Of a DNA stretch of 35,127 nt, positions 25,306 through 35,127 are shown piece after piece. The position numbers and the translations under genes were made by a program. The number at the start of each line of letters is the position of its first letter. The stretch's first letter is position 1. The stretch is from CBDHFQ01 sp965262565 (GTDB taxonomy: Bacteria > Bacteroidota > Bacteroidia > J057), in contig CBDHFQ010000019.1 of NCBI GenBank assembly GCA_965262565.1, positions 1-35,127 of the forward strand, in the 5' to 3' direction. The notes below the pieces were generated by a model. That model was not told the origin of the DNA and ran no database searches. It saw nothing but the letters and a program-made list of their open reading frames with translations.

Positions 25306-26013
25306 TTAGGTATTACAATTTGACTGTTGGTTACTTAGTAATTGATCCCACCAGGAAGAAAAAAGCTTACTTAAAAAATTTCCCATAGCAGACTTATTAC
25401 TAAAAAAATTGAAGTAAAGCTCTTCATTATATGGAATACTTTCGTCCATGCAGGTCTGGTAATTATTCATAGAAGTTAATGCTGATTGTTGAAAGAAAGC
25501 AGTGTGCATTTCTGCTCTTTTGACATCTATAGGTTCAGAATACATTTGATTACTTCTGATAAAAACAGATCTTTTCTTGAATGAGGTCAATTTTAATTCA
25601 TCTATCATGATCATATAGTCCATATCAAAAAAAGCATCAACCGATATGAGGGTGTGAGTATCTTTATTATATGCATTTCGAATCGCTTTACCCATGGATA
25701 CATTTGCATTAATAAAATATACGGTATCTGCATTAGTTACTTTGGCTATTTGTTCGGATAGCATTTCTCCAAGCCTGATAAGAAATTCCGTTTTCATTTT
25801 ATCTTCAGCAGATCTGTTTTCTCCAATCGTTAAAAACTGGGAAATTGGTAAATAATAATGGTCTGAATAATCTATATCAGTGCTACTTATGTATAAGCCT
25901 AATTTTTTTCCATCGAAGGAATAGTCTAAGGATTGGGAAAATGAAAGTTGGTAACAAAGAATGGTTAGGCAAACATATATGACCCGGAGTAACTGCAAGA
26001 TGATCTTATACAT
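25306..26013 (-). CDS. Exported protein of unknown function
   Basis: Protein of 235 residues with a signal peptide (IYVCLTILCYQLSFSQSLDY) and no domain that I recognise. The mature part has mixed strands and helices with many aromatic residues; notable stretches are LGLYISSTDIDYSDHYYLPI, TEFLIRLGEMLSEQIAKV, VSVDAFFDMDYMIMIDELKL (reading SVDAFFDMDYMIMIDELKL in this protein) and FFSNKSAMGNFLSKLFSSWW. Two cysteines lie near the C-terminus. It is followed by two further exported proteins of unknown function on the same strand. Periplasmic or outer-membrane location is inferred from the signal peptide only. Confidence 0.6.
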   Translation of the reverse strand: MYKIILQLLRVIYVCLTILCYQLSFSQSLDYSFDGKKLGLYISSTDIDYSDHYYLPISQFLTIGENRSAEDKMKTEFLIRLGEMLSEQIAKVTNADTVYFINANVSMGKAIRNAYNKDTHTLISVDAFFDMDYMIMIDELKLTSFKKRSVFIRSNQMYSEPIDVKRAEMHTAFFQQSALTSMNNYQTCMDESIPYNEELYFNFFSNKSAMGNFLSKLFSSWWDQLLSNQQSNCNT

Positions 26014-26067
26014 GAAATATATGTAAAATGTATGGCTGAAATAACGTTTAATAGAATAACGAAATAA

Positions 26068-26796
26068 TTAGTAATTATGATCGATTATTTCCTCAATATA
26101 AATACTACTTCGATCTGGGTTGAATTCTCCATTTGGGCCGTCATTTATTAGTACTTTACTAAATTTTTTGATCCTTCCGATATTAGGAGCAAAGATTTCA
26201 TATGCAAATTTAAAACTAATTAGATTATTTGTGTCTGCTTGTTGAACTACCAATACACAATTGTTAAAGGTGTTATTACCAACTACCACAGTTGTATCTA
26301 TAGTTTGATATCTATATGTCTCGGGAGGTAAATTATTAAAAAGGTTCCCATTCCATCTGACTCGTGGAAAAATGGGGTATTTCAGAACCAAAAACCTTTT
26401 GTTTTCCTCTATCCGCTCTGCAAATCGATTTCCGTTGCTATCGGTATCCAGAAACTGGGTCCATACTCTGTCTGGTTGGAAATTAAACGCTAGTCCATCT
26501 TCCAGTTCAGATCTGAAGGTCTCTAACTTATAAACGGTCCTTCCCAAAAGATCTGTTAAGGTATCTCCGGTTTGTTCTTTTTTGTAGTACTGATCTACTA
26601 CAGGACCCTGAACATCAAAGGTAGTATCTATTACCAGGGAAATTCGAAATCTATTTTTTTCCAGAGGAAATATGTTCTCCGTAAATGGAGTTACAGTAAT
26701 GCTGTCAGTCCCACAAGAATAACATATAACTAACAGGAATAGTATTGGCAAAAAATGATATTTGGTCATCCACATTATTACGTCGTTTCTCTCCAT
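26068..26796 (-). CDS. Putative lipoprotein of unknown function
   Basis: Protein of up to 242 residues with an N-terminal hydrophobic segment ending at a lipobox-like LLVICYSCGTDS; the Cys followed by Gly-Thr-Asp-Ser fits Bacteroidota lipoproteins sent to the outer membrane. Met10 at 26769 gives a more ordinary signal peptide than the first Met. The mature part is rich in beta strands: RFRISLVIDTTFDVQGPVVD, RWNGNLFNNLPPETYRYQTI, DTTVVVGNNTFNNCVLVVQQ, ending GRIKKFSKVLINDGPNGEFN. This looks like many secreted Bacteroidota beta proteins, but no family can be named. It lies between two other exported proteins and may share their transcript. Confidence 0.6.
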   Translation of the reverse strand: MERNDVIMWMTKYHFLPILFLLVICYSCGTDSITVTPFTENIFPLEKNRFRISLVIDTTFDVQGPVVDQYYKKEQTGDTLTDLLGRTVYKLETFRSELEDGLAFNFQPDRVWTQFLDTDSNGNRFAERIEENKRFLVLKYPIFPRVRWNGNLFNNLPPETYRYQTIDTTVVVGNNTFNNCVLVVQQADTNNLISFKFAYEIFAPNIGRIKKFSKVLINDGPNGEFNPDRSSIYIEEIIDHNY

Positions 26797-26942
26797 TCAT
26801 CTATTACTGTGGAAATTTCTTAAAATTAGAATTATTCCATATTAAATCAACTGAATTTATGGATCGATTATTACATATACTTAAACTAAATCAAATCAGG
26901 AAAGGAATTTCAGCTATTAATTTTAGGAATGGAAATGTGAAG

Positions 26943-27428
26943 CTATCTTAGTATTCTTATCATATCTGTAGTTACAGTATCGCTTACATTACCGAGTCTG
27001 TCTATAACAAAAACATCAAAAGTAGTAGAATCGACAGGCAACTCTATTCCACGGGAATCTCTTCGCACAGCGGTCCCAATTACTTCAATGGTTATAAGAC
27101 CTTGGATGGCTGGATTTTTAGTATCTGGGGTCAGGTTCGGTAATGAATAACTGAGAGTAGCAGCTGCTAAAGTAATAGGATTGTTAGAATCTTTATATCT
27201 GTTGTCTAGTACTACCAGGTCATTGTTTGCGTTGGTTGCGTTTCCCAGATCTCCATCTCCGTCTGTGAATTCTACTTTAATGATAATTGAATCAGCGATG
27301 GCTTTTACTACTTTAGGAGAAATACCGAAAAATTCGAGGTCTGGCTTGTTACCAAATCCGGGATCACTGCTACACGACCACATCTGCCATGAAATTAAAC
27401 TTAAAGTAATAACGAATAATCTTTTCAT
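26943..27428 (-). CDS. Putative lipoprotein with Asp-rich DGDGDLG motif
   Basis: Protein of 161 residues. The signal peptide ends at a lipobox-like WQMWSCSSDPGFG, with Cys19 as the probable lipidated residue. The mature part has the segment VEFTDGDGDLGNATNANNDL (about 53-72), whose DGDGDLG run resembles a calcium-binding loop and is common in small Bacteroidota lipoproteins, followed by strand-rich sequence ending FDVFVIDRLGNVSDTVTTDM. Its fold suggests an Ig-like or cadherin-like domain, but this is inference. It is upstream of the preceding putative lipoprotein on the same strand, about 150 bases away, and the pair could be functionally linked. Confidence 0.62.
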   Translation of the reverse strand: MKRLFVITLSLISWQMWSCSSDPGFGNKPDLEFFGISPKVVKAIADSIIIKVEFTDGDGDLGNATNANNDLVVLDNRYKDSNNPITLAAATLSYSLPNLTPDTKNPAIQGLITIEVIGTAVRRDSRGIELPVDSTTFDVFVIDRLGNVSDTVTTDMIRILR

Positions 27429-27692
27429 AGGACTCTATTTGTCGAACAAATGAGTATCAATGCACTACGTGTTTGACACTACTTATTAATATTTACGAAA
27501 CAACTTCTATTAGCCTTACCCCACTAGTATGATTAAACAGTATTAATACAAATTTATCAATTGTGGCCATGATTTTATCGAATATTTAAAATTTTTACTT
27601 TTTTGTCATATTATTTTGGATAATTAGACTTATAGGATGTAAACATATCATTATAACCCTGCATCTCTGAAATTTAGGAATATCATATTTTT

Positions 27693-30600
27693 ATGAAACA
27701 GCATATAAAGCGCTTTCGCAAAATTCTTGTAGCTAATCGTGGAGAGATTGCCATACGAGTGTTACGTGCCATATCGGAACTTAACATTAGAAGTGTTGCT
27801 ATATATTCTCATGAAGATCGTTACTCACTCCATAGATATAAGGCAGATGAATCATACCAAATAGGTGAGGAACAAGAACCCTTAAAACCCTATCTCGATA
27901 TAGAAGAGATCATTCAGGTAGCGAAGGATACCGGGGTAGATGGAATTCATCCAGGATATGGATTTTTATCTGAAAACGTCACATTTGCTGCAAGATGTGC
28001 TGAAGAGGGAATCGTTTTTATTGGACCAAGGGTTGAGGTAATGGAAAAGCTGGGAGATAAGGTGAATGCGAAGGAAGTTGCTAAAACAGTTAATACACCC
28101 TTAATTCCTGCTAGTGAAATTTCGCTGGAGAAGGTATTAGATGCGGTTAAGGAGGCAGACAAAATAGGATATCCTATTATCCTTAAAGCTGCTGCGGGCG
28201 GAGGAGGTAGAGGAATGAGAGTAGTCTATCATGAGGAAGAACTAGCAAAGGCTTTTCACGAAGCGAAACAAGAGGCTAAAAATGCATTTGGAGACGATAC
28301 GGTATTTATTGAGAAATTTATTGGCAGATCCTAAACATGTTGAGGTACAGATATTAGGGGATAATCATGGGAACATAGTTCACTTATACGAGAGAGATTG
28401 TTCAGTTCAGCGTAGATTCCAAAAGGTTATTGAAATAGCTCCCTCCGTACTAAAAAAAGAGATCAAGGAAAAACTATATGAATACGCACTAAACATTGCT
28501 AAAGCAGTAAATTATAATAATGCTGGTACCATAGAATTTTTGGTAGATAAAGAGGAGAACGTATTCTTTATTGAAGTAAATCCTAGAATACAGGTTGAGC
28601 ACACCATTACAGAGGAGGTCACAGGAATAGATATCGTACGGTCTCAAATACTAATAGCAGCGGGCTGTAGACTGGAGGATCCCAGAATATTTCTTCGTTC
28701 CCAAGAAGATGTTACGATCAACGGATATGCTGTTCAGTGTAGATTGACTACTGAAGATCCTCAAAATGGATTTAAACCAGATTATGGGAGGATTATTGCT
28801 TATCGTAGTGCCAGTGGTTTTGGTATTCGCCTAGATGCAGGAAGTGCATATGCAGGTGCTCAAATTTCTCCATTTTTTGACTCTCTCTTAGTAAAGGTTT
28901 CGGGTTGGGGAAGAACGTTAAAAGGCGCTAGTCAAAGAGTTCATCGTGCTTTGAGAGAATTTAGAGTGAGAGGAGTAAATACAAACGTCTTCTTTTTGCT
29001 CAATGTGATGACTCATCCGGTTTTTTATAAAGGATTAGCCACAGTAAATTTTATTAATGATTATCCCGACCTAGTAAAAGGTTTCACTGGGCAGAACCGG
29101 GGTACCAAAACCCTAAGGTATTTAGCTCAGGTTAAAGTGAATGGAAATCCCGATGTGAAGTTTTATGATTCTGATAAATCTTTGAGAATCGCTCAAGTAC
29201 CGGATTATCCTAAAAAAGCACCTTATCCCAGTGGTAGTAGAGATAAATTGCAACAATTAGGAAGGGACAATTTTATTTCTGAAATAAAAACGCATGTTCC
29301 AGTATACTTTACAGATACCACTTTCAGGGATGCACACCAATCTCTGTTAGCTACCAGGATGAGAACTATCGATATGCTCGCTGTAGCAGAAAGTTATGCT
29401 AAAAGTCATCCGGAAGTATTTTCTATGGAAGTTTGGGGAGGAGCTACTTTTGATGTTTCTATGAGATTTCTAAAAGAATGTCCCTGGAAAAGGTTAGCTG
29501 CTTTCAGAGAAGCCATTCCCAATATCATGTTTCAAATGCTTTTAAGGGGATCTAATGCTGTAGGCTATAAAGCTTATCCTGACAACTTGATAGAAATGTT
29601 TATCGAACGCGCTGCAGATACGGGAATAGATATTTTCAGGATTTTTGATTCTCTGAACTGGATAGAGGCTATGAAAGTGAGTATAAAAGCGGTCAGAGAA
29701 AGAACAGCTTCTCTTGCAGAGGCATGCATATGTTATACTGGAGATATACAAGATCCTTCCAGGGAAAAATATAACTTACCATATTATCTTGATCTGGCCA
29801 GACAGTTAGAGGATGAAGGGGCACACATATTGGCCATTAAAGATATGGCTGGATTATTGAAACCATATGCAGCTAGCACCTTGATTACTGAACTAAAGAA
29901 AGTAGTAGATATTCCTATTCATTTACATACACACGATACCTCTTCTATTCAATCCACTACTTACCTGAAAGCGATAGAAGCAGGGGTGGATATTATAGAC
30001 GTTGCCATCGGATCAATGTCAGGACTTACTTCTCAGCCAAACTTCAATTCTATGGTGGCTATGCTCCATGGCCATGAGAGAGCCAGTTCAATTAATCTTG
30101 AGAAATTAAATGAGTTCTCAAATTATTGGGAAGTCATTAGAGAATATTACTATCCTTTTGAATCCGAATTGAGAGCGGGAACTGCAGAAGTATATGCTCA
30201 TGAGATTCCAGGGGGCCAGTATTCGAACCTTCTACCACAAGCTCGGTCATTGGGACTGGAACAAAAATTTGATGAGATTAAGAAAAATTATGCTTTGGTT
30301 AATGAGATGTTTGGAGAAATTGTGAAAGTGACCCCTTCCTCCAAAGTAGTAGGAGATATGGCTTTATTTATGACAACCAACGGATACACTAAGGAAGATA
30401 TTCTGGAGAGAGGTGATCACATTTCCTTTCCGGATTCTGTGAAGAGTTTTTTTAGGGGAGACTTGGGACAACCTTACGGAGGTTTTCCCAAGCATCTTCA
30501 AAAAATAGTACTTAAAGATGAATTACCTTATACGGAGAGGCCTAATAATAAACTAAAGCCTATTGATTTTGATTGGGAATTCACCTCTTTTCAAAAGGAA

Positions 30601-31143
30601 TATGGAGAAGAGTGGACTTTTCTGGATTTTATCTCTTACAAACTTTATCCTAAAGTTTGGGAGGATTACAGAAACCATTATCTCGAGTATTCGGATGTGA
30701 AAAATATCCCTACTAAAGCATTTTTCTATCCTTTAAAGACGAATGAAGAAATTTTAGTTCAGATTGAAAAAGGAAAGAACTTATTAATTAAATATTTATA
30801 TACTACTGAACCTGATGAAGATGGAAAGAGAATGGTCTATTTTGCGATTAATGGACAAACGAGAATCATTCAAGTGAGAGACAAGACGATCCAGGTTACC
30901 AGAATCCCAAATAAGAAAGCGACCGAAGTGTATGAAGTCGGTGCTCCATTTCAAGGAAGATTAGTTAAAATCTTCGTAAAAGAAGGGAATGAAGTAAGCA
31001 AAAATGATCCTTTATTTGTTCTAGAAGCAATGAAAATGGAATCTACTATTACCGCTTCAAAGGCCGATATTGTGAAAAAAATTCATCTTAAAGAGAAAGA
31101 TATGGTCGAGCAGGATGACTTAATTATTGAAATGGAGAAATAA
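27693..31143 (+). pseudogene. pyc: Pyruvate carboxylase, interrupted by a +1 frameshift
   Basis: Biotin-dependent enzyme that makes oxaloacetate from pyruvate and bicarbonate to refill the TCA cycle. The biotin carboxylase part begins FRKILVANRGEIAIRVLRAI and has KAAAGGGGRGMRVV; the carboxyltransferase part has YFTDTTFRDAHQSLLATRM and LHTHDTSS; the biotin carrier part ends with EAMKMES, the biotinylated Lys being codon 31033-31035. The frame breaks near 28311-28323: the first frame reads EKFIGRS-stop while the +1 frame continues LLADPKHVEVQILGDNHGN. Removing one base (for example from the TTT before ATT) gives 1149 residues, the normal family length, with no other damage. It is either a recent inactivation or a base-calling error; if the latter, the gene is functional. 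Confidence 0.9.
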
Positions 31144-31204
31144 TGCTAAGTTGAAGCAGAAATTGTTTACATTTCCTTCTCAAATATTAGAAGAAATATA
31201 TTTT

Positions 31205-31417
31205 ATGAATAAAGAGGAAATACTAAAAAGTGTGGGAGAACTTAGGGCTACTATTGAGAAAGCTTCTGAGATAGTGGACAAGTTAAGTTCCCAGCTACCC
31301 GTCGACCATCAACCAGCGATGAATGCTCAATGCAATGTTATTAGAACCTTTCTATGGCAACTGGAAAGACAGGAGCACATTTTTTCGAGCATGATTCAAA
31401 AGAAGTTACAATCCTGA
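31205..31417 (+). CDS. Small helical protein of unknown function
   Basis: Protein of 70 residues, MNKEEILKSVGELRATIEKA and onward, with heptad-like spacing that suggests a coiled coil, ending QLERQEHIFSSMIQKKLQS. ATG at 31205 is chosen because the longer frame from 31127 overlaps the end of pyc and codes an unlikely sequence there. No family recognised. It follows pyc by 61 bases on the same strand and could be co-transcribed. Confidence 0.5.
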   Translation: MNKEEILKSVGELRATIEKASEIVDKLSSQLPVDHQPAMNAQCNVIRTFLWQLERQEHIFSSMIQKKLQS

Positions 31418-31464
31418 TATAAGGTTCTACTTTACATAGATAGGGACAAATTGGAAGCTGATTT

Positions 31465-31896
31465 TTAATGCTGAATAAAAACTGGTTGAACTTCGCATGA
31501 AACAGGGGTAGATACAGCCACCATTATGGTCGACCCAAGATGCTTAATTTTATTTAATCTGTCTCTATAGTTAAATAAAGAGAGTTGTTCTCTTACATTT
31601 ACAATCCATTCAATAATTCTCTCAGGTTGGTTGACATAAAGAAAAAAGATCCCAACTTTACATCTGTATCTAATATCTGAGATGCTTAGACTGATCATGT
31701 TTACTGGTGCGTGGAATTGCGCTTCCAAAACAGTTGCACCTTGAGATATGGACCTGCATCCCTCTGGTACCACATTTTCTCCATTATCCAGGTTTTCTTC
31801 AATATCCATTTGATCACTCCAACCATCGCATTCAAGGATCAGGGTAAAAATATTAAGTTGATTTATCTGATCTTGAGTGAGTTCTGTTTTTTTCAT
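31465..31896 (-). CDS. Protein of unknown function
   Basis: Protein of 143 residues, cytoplasmic by the lack of a signal peptide or membrane segment. Stretches seen are KKTELTQDQINQLNIFTLIL, LDNGENVVPEGCRSISQGAT, IRYRCKVGIFFLYVNQPERI and LGSTIMVAVSTPVSCEVQPV. No family is recognised. It converges on the small gene at 31205 and is flanked on the other side by tRNA-Arg, without clear operon partners. The plain ATG start at 31896 and codon use similar to the neighbours support it as real. Confidence 0.5.
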   Translation of the reverse strand: MKKTELTQDQINQLNIFTLILECDGWSDQMDIEENLDNGENVVPEGCRSISQGATVLEAQFHAPVNMISLSISDIRYRCKVGIFFLYVNQPERIIEWIVNVREQLSLFNYRDRLNKIKHLGSTIMVAVSTPVSCEVQPVFIQH

Positions 31897-32054
31897 GTGT
31901 GGTATAATTTGAATTGAGCATGTTCAACCACCCTTACTTCCAGATAACATATATGCATCCAGGATAGTGTCAGACGGTAAAACTATCTAATGTGAAAAGG
32001 TAAAATCCTAAAAATTAATTGTGTCTTGCAATTAATGTTAATGTGTGCAGATAG

Positions 32055-32126
32055 TACCACCGGTAGGAATCGAACCTACATCTAGAGTTTAGGAAACTCC
32101 TATTCTATCCATTGAACTACGGCGGC
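32055..32126 (-). tRNA. tRNA-Arg (anticodon CCT)
   Basis: Full cloverleaf of 72 bases on the minus strand. The acceptor stem is GCCGCCG/CGGTGGT with two G-T wobbles and A as discriminator. The D stem is GTTC/GAAT, the anticodon stem GGAGT/ACTCT with loop TTCCTAA, and the T stem GTAGG/CCTAC with loop TTCGATT. The anticodon CCT reads AGG arginine codons. No CCA is encoded after the discriminator, as is usual in many Bacteroidota. Confidence 0.96.
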
Positions 32127-32262
32127 AATATCCCGATAACAGAGCAATATAAAATCTAAGTTAGGAAATAATAGCAGGATGATGCAAGTGGGATATGTGT
32201 GAACTGGAGACCTAAAAGGTTTAATCTACGGTATTTTAGGAAAAATGGTCATAATTCATGAT

Positions 32263-32706
32263 TCAGTAGGCAACGCCAGTAAGAATTAATACATGCACGA
32301 AGCCTTTTGCATTAGACGTAATGGTAAAATAAGCCTTAAAAGGCCCCCTTCTTTCAGGTTTGATTTGTAGTGTTAATACACCTCTTTGGCCTACTCCTAC
32401 CACATGGGGGCGATGATATGAATGGCTTGCAGGTCCTTGAGTATCAATTCGTTGGATAACTAAATCAGTATATCCTACATTTTTGAAAATAAAGTTGTGA
32501 GAAATGGTGTTCCCCATTTTAATATATCCTAGATCTTGTTCCTCGGATTGCCAGGCAATCTCAGCATTTCTACTGCTATTGTTAGAAGAATTCATGTGTG
32601 AGTTGTCCGTATATGGACGATACAAGTCTCTAAAAAAATGTTGTGTGTAGCCTGAATGGAATGTGAGAGCAAGCAGGAACAAAAGATGGTATTTTCTTCC
32701 TACCAT
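32263..32706 (-). CDS. DUF1573 family exported protein
   Basis: Protein of 147 residues with a signal peptide (YHLLFLLALTFHSGYTQ) and a single DUF1573 domain, an Ig-like fold common in Bacteroidota. The domain is recognised by LGYIKMGNTISHNFIFKNVG, then DLVIQRIDTQGPAS, VGVGQRGVLTLQIKPERRGP and FKAYFTITSNAKG, ending LILTGVAY. Members are exported; their function is not established. The usual cysteine near the middle of the domain is not seen; the segment there reads DTQGPASHSYHRPH. The gene stands alone between tRNA-Arg and a 672-base non-coding stretch. Confidence 0.78.
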   Translation of the reverse strand: MVGRKYHLLFLLALTFHSGYTQHFFRDLYRPYTDNSHMNSSNNSSRNAEIAWQSEEQDLGYIKMGNTISHNFIFKNVGYTDLVIQRIDTQGPASHSYHRPHVVGVGQRGVLTLQIKPERRGPFKAYFTITSNAKGFVHVLILTGVAY

Positions 32707-33378
32707 GATAAGCGCAATAATTAGTGGAAATTGTTAAATGATATAAGACTGCAGCAAAAACCTTTAAGCATTTGACATTAAATTTTGTTTTGTGTGTAAG
32801 TACAAATACTACGCCATTAAATTATATTTAAAAAGTGGAGTGCCAGATTAGGTAGCTTAATAGAGGTTAAAAAAAGTATTGAATTTTGCGACTCAAATGG
32901 CGCTAATTATTACTAATTCTGAGATTAATTTAGTACGGAATATTTATATGTATGTGATAAAAAATACCTGTTTAATTTCAGTTGAAAATGAAAAATGAGA
33001 AAATGATTTGGTGTTAGAGGTTGATTAATAGTTGATTATATCTTGCTTATCAGCTAAATTCTAATATTGTATGATATATGTATTTTTCGAATACCATACT
33101 GAATTGGAGTTTTGACTTCTTTGCTTGTTCTTAAAAGCTAAAAAACGATAATTTATAACCTGGAATTAAAACAATTATTCAAAATATTGTTAATTGTCTA
33201 ATAATTAAAAACATATATATGGAATGAATATTTTGTCAAATAATATAGCTGACGTATTTATCGGTATCTTTATCATCAAATATTTCAAATATTATTTTTG
33301 TTCGTTAGATGAAAAAAAATTTTCCATCCAAGAGTAGAAGAAAGAGTAAACATGGCTGTACAATCAAATGGACAATTT
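32707..33378. other. Long non-coding A/T-rich stretch between DUF1573 and trkH
   Basis: No convincing gene, RNA, DnaA box or strong terminator is visible. A weak 6-bp inverted repeat, AACAAT and ATTGTT, lies near 33171-33192. The 3' end of trkH must have its terminator in the right part, but I see no clear hairpin with a T run. Confidence 0.5.
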
Positions 33379-34854
33379 TTATGATTCTCTCCAATAAAAG
33401 GGGGTAAATAAGATAAGAATCGTAAATAGCTCTAATCTCCCCAACAGCATGAGAAAGGATAGCACCCATTTTCCGGTGCGAGGAATTTGGGCAAAGTTCT
33501 GAGCATCTCCGGGACCTACATTTCCTATCCCTGGGCCTATATTTCCCAAGGTAGCTGCAACAGATCCTAATGATGTGCTAAAATCAAGTCCAAGTGAAGA
33601 CATAACGAAAATACCCAAAACAAATATGATGACGAATATGAGATAGAAGGCCAACATGTTAGAGACTACTTCCTGTGGGACGGATTTACCATTGAACCTG
33701 ACTGGCAATATGGCTTTCGGATGAATTTGTCGTTTCAATTCCAAATAACTGTTTTTAATAACGACGATGGATCTGACAAACTTTAACCCTCCACTGGTAG
33801 AACCCGCGCAGGCACCTGAAAACATTAGTACGAAAAACAATACTAATAAAAATGGACCCCAGGCAGTAAAATCTTCCGTACCAAAACCTGTGGTAGTTAT
33901 AATGGCGATTACCTGAAAGGCTGATGCACGGAAAGCTTCTTCCATGGAGTAATCTCGAATGAAATATATAGTTATGGCCACCACGAATATTAATGCGACC
34001 GTAACATAGAGATACCATCGAAATTCTTCATTTTGCCAAAGTTTTCTGGGTTTACCACTAAAGGCATAATAGGTGAGCGCAAAATTAGTGCCTGCAATAA
34101 ACATAAAAATGATAACCACATACTGATGGTAAGCGGAAAATGCCCCCATACTTGCTTGACGAGTTGAAAATCCTCCTGTAGAAACGGTAGCCATAGCATG
34201 GCATAATGCTTCATAAAACGACATATTCCCTATCATCAGCATAATAGTTTGGCCTATCGTTAAGGAAACATAGATGATCCAAAGTCGCTTGGCAGTTTCT
34301 TTTATCCTGGGGGTAAGTTTATCTGGAGTAGGGCCAGGTACTTCTGCCACATATAACTGCATTCCTCCTATCCCCAATAATGGTAAAATTGCTATAGTGA
34401 GTACAATAATACCCATACCGCCTATCCAGTGGGTCATCGCTCGCCAGAAATGTAATCCTTTAGGCAATGTCTCGATTTCGGTTCCCAAAATGCTTGCACC
34501 AGTAGTGGTAAAACCTGACATAGTTTCAAAAAAAGCATCCGTATAATCGGGAATAGCACCATGCATAACGTAAGGGACAGCTCCCACTAAGGTCATACAA
34601 ATCCAACCAGCAGCCACTACCAGATAACCATCCCTTTTCTTGAGTTCAGGTTTCGAACGCTTTCTCGTAAATTGCCAAATAAGAAATCCTGTCAATATGC
34701 ATCCTATACCAGAAATGAGCAATGCCTGATCATCTCCACTCTTATAATATAAAGAAAATGGAATAGCAGATAACATAGCTATTCCATTAATTCCGATTAA
34801 TAGGCCGATGATGTTGGTAACAGCGATAAAGTTAAACATAAGGTATAGCTTCAA
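33379..34854 (-). CDS. trkH: Trk-type potassium uptake protein TrkH
   Basis: Integral membrane K+ transporter subunit of the TrkH/KtrB family, 491 residues, with four membrane-pore-membrane repeats. The selectivity-filter glycines are seen in FFETMSGFTTTGASILGTE, MATVSTGGFSTRQASMGAFS, VIAIITTTGFGTEDFTAWGP and AATLGNIGPGIGNVGPGDAQ. Other marks are THWIGGMGIIVLTIAILPLL and FSGACAGSTSGGLKFVRSIV, followed by a C-terminus ending TILILFTPFYWRES. It imports K+ with a cytoplasmic NAD-binding TrkA subunit, whose gene is not in this window. The transcript reads toward 33378; nothing that I can identify is coded between 34855 and the window end. Start ATG at 34854, with Met6 as an alternative. Confidence 0.94.
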   Translation of the reverse strand: MKLYLMFNFIAVTNIIGLLIGINGIAMLSAIPFSLYYKSGDDQALLISGIGCILTGFLIWQFTRKRSKPELKKRDGYLVVAAGWICMTLVGAVPYVMHGAIPDYTDAFFETMSGFTTTGASILGTEIETLPKGLHFWRAMTHWIGGMGIIVLTIAILPLLGIGGMQLYVAEVPGPTPDKLTPRIKETAKRLWIIYVSLTIGQTIMLMIGNMSFYEALCHAMATVSTGGFSTRQASMGAFSAYHQYVVIIFMFIAGTNFALTYYAFSGKPRKLWQNEEFRWYLYVTVALIFVVAITIYFIRDYSMEEAFRASAFQVIAIITTTGFGTEDFTAWGPFLLVLFFVLMFSGACAGSTSGGLKFVRSIVVIKNSYLELKRQIHPKAILPVRFNGKSVPQEVVSNMLAFYLIFVIIFVLGIFVMSSLGLDFSTSLGSVAATLGNIGPGIGNVGPGDAQNFAQIPRTGKWVLSFLMLLGRLELFTILILFTPFYWRES

Positions 34855-35127
34855 ATGGAATGGGCAAATCTACAAAAGATCAACCGCTTTATATGGTAGA
34901 AGATCATTAGTTTCTATTCTTTTTGTGGTATTATATTTGTTTAAAAACTTACAAAAAAGAATCAATATCAATTCCTAATATTACAAGCTTAGGTTTTGCA
35001 CTTTTTTCTATATGTCCTTATATTTCAAATGACAACTACGCAAAATCCTATGTGCATAATCATCAATAATGTTTCATTTCCTGTTTCATCCTTATTTTTT
35101 CTTATTGTTACATTTTCCTCGATTTTT
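34855..35127. other. Non-coding end of the window upstream of trkH
   Basis: A/T-rich sequence that should contain the minus-strand promoter of trkH. No gene, RNA or repeat seen. Confidence 0.45.

Noticed and set aside
28311..28323. Programmed ribosomal frameshift in pyruvate carboxylase
   Set aside because: No slippery heptamer or downstream pseudoknot is evident, the family is not known to use recoding, and a similar single extra base occurs in the asparaginase gene.
33157..33168. AACCTGGAATTA, shared with part of repeat copy C
   Set aside because: Only 12 bases match and no linker, 3' hairpin or T run follows, so chance in A/T-rich DNA is likely.

Overview
The window looks like a stretch of chromosome from a low-GC member of the Bacteroidota, most likely Cytophagales-like. 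This is judged from protein style, not from a database search. Signs are TopA with Gly-Arg-Tyr-Gly-Pro type C-terminal repeats instead of zinc ribbons, DUF4294 and DUF1573 proteins, exported proteins whose signal peptides end near 'SFSQ' or 'MWSCS', few Shine-Dalgarno sequences, and one promoter-like site fitting TTTG-N19-TAnnTTTG. I see no insertion sequence, integrase, phage gene or CRISPR array.

Layout. 1-2232 (+): end of an LpxL/HtrB-type lipid A acyltransferase, a YbaB/EbfC nucleoid protein and a GT2 glycosyltransferase. 2318-4642 (-): topA, sharing a hairpin terminator with the GT2 gene. 4918-8304 (+): ffh, an isoaspartyl peptidase/asparaginase gene broken by one extra base, and a 3-hydroxybutyryl-CoA dehydrogenase. 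8336-12501 (-): a YVTN beta-propeller/SPOR protein, a small SPOR protein and dnaB. 12502-12970: a non-coding region with four clustered DnaA boxes between divergent dnaB and mfd, a good oriC candidate. 12971-16363 (+): mfd. 16364-21129: a gene-poor region holding a TonB_C/TPR protein, an ankyrin protein with a DUF6602-like N-terminus, and four copies of a structured repeat (two on each strand). 21297-27428: MacB/LolD-type ABC ATPase, a NavBac-like ion channel, a DUF4294 protein, a CapA-like protein lacking its usual active-site residues, and three exported proteins of unknown function. 27693-31143 (+): pyruvate carboxylase, again split by one extra base. 31205-34854: two small unknown genes, tRNA-Arg(CCT), a DUF1573 protein and the K+ transporter TrkH.

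The most interesting signal is the family of about 80-nt elements at 16381-16517 (two copies, minus strand), 18748-18833 and 19336-19418 (plus strand). Each complete copy has a short 5' hairpin, a conserved linker and a 3' hairpin followed by a T run. Base changes between copies are compensated across the stems, as expected of a conserved RNA structure. The plus-strand copies have no upstream gene to terminate, and one has a Bacteroidota-type promoter at the right distance. I read them as a candidate small-RNA family; a mobile or REP-like terminator repeat is the main alternative. Next in interest are the possible oriC and the degenerate DUF6602-ankyrin protein beside the repeats.

Most genes are housekeeping. 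The two frameshifts are each one extra base in an otherwise full-length gene, so sequencing error and recent gene inactivation are both open.
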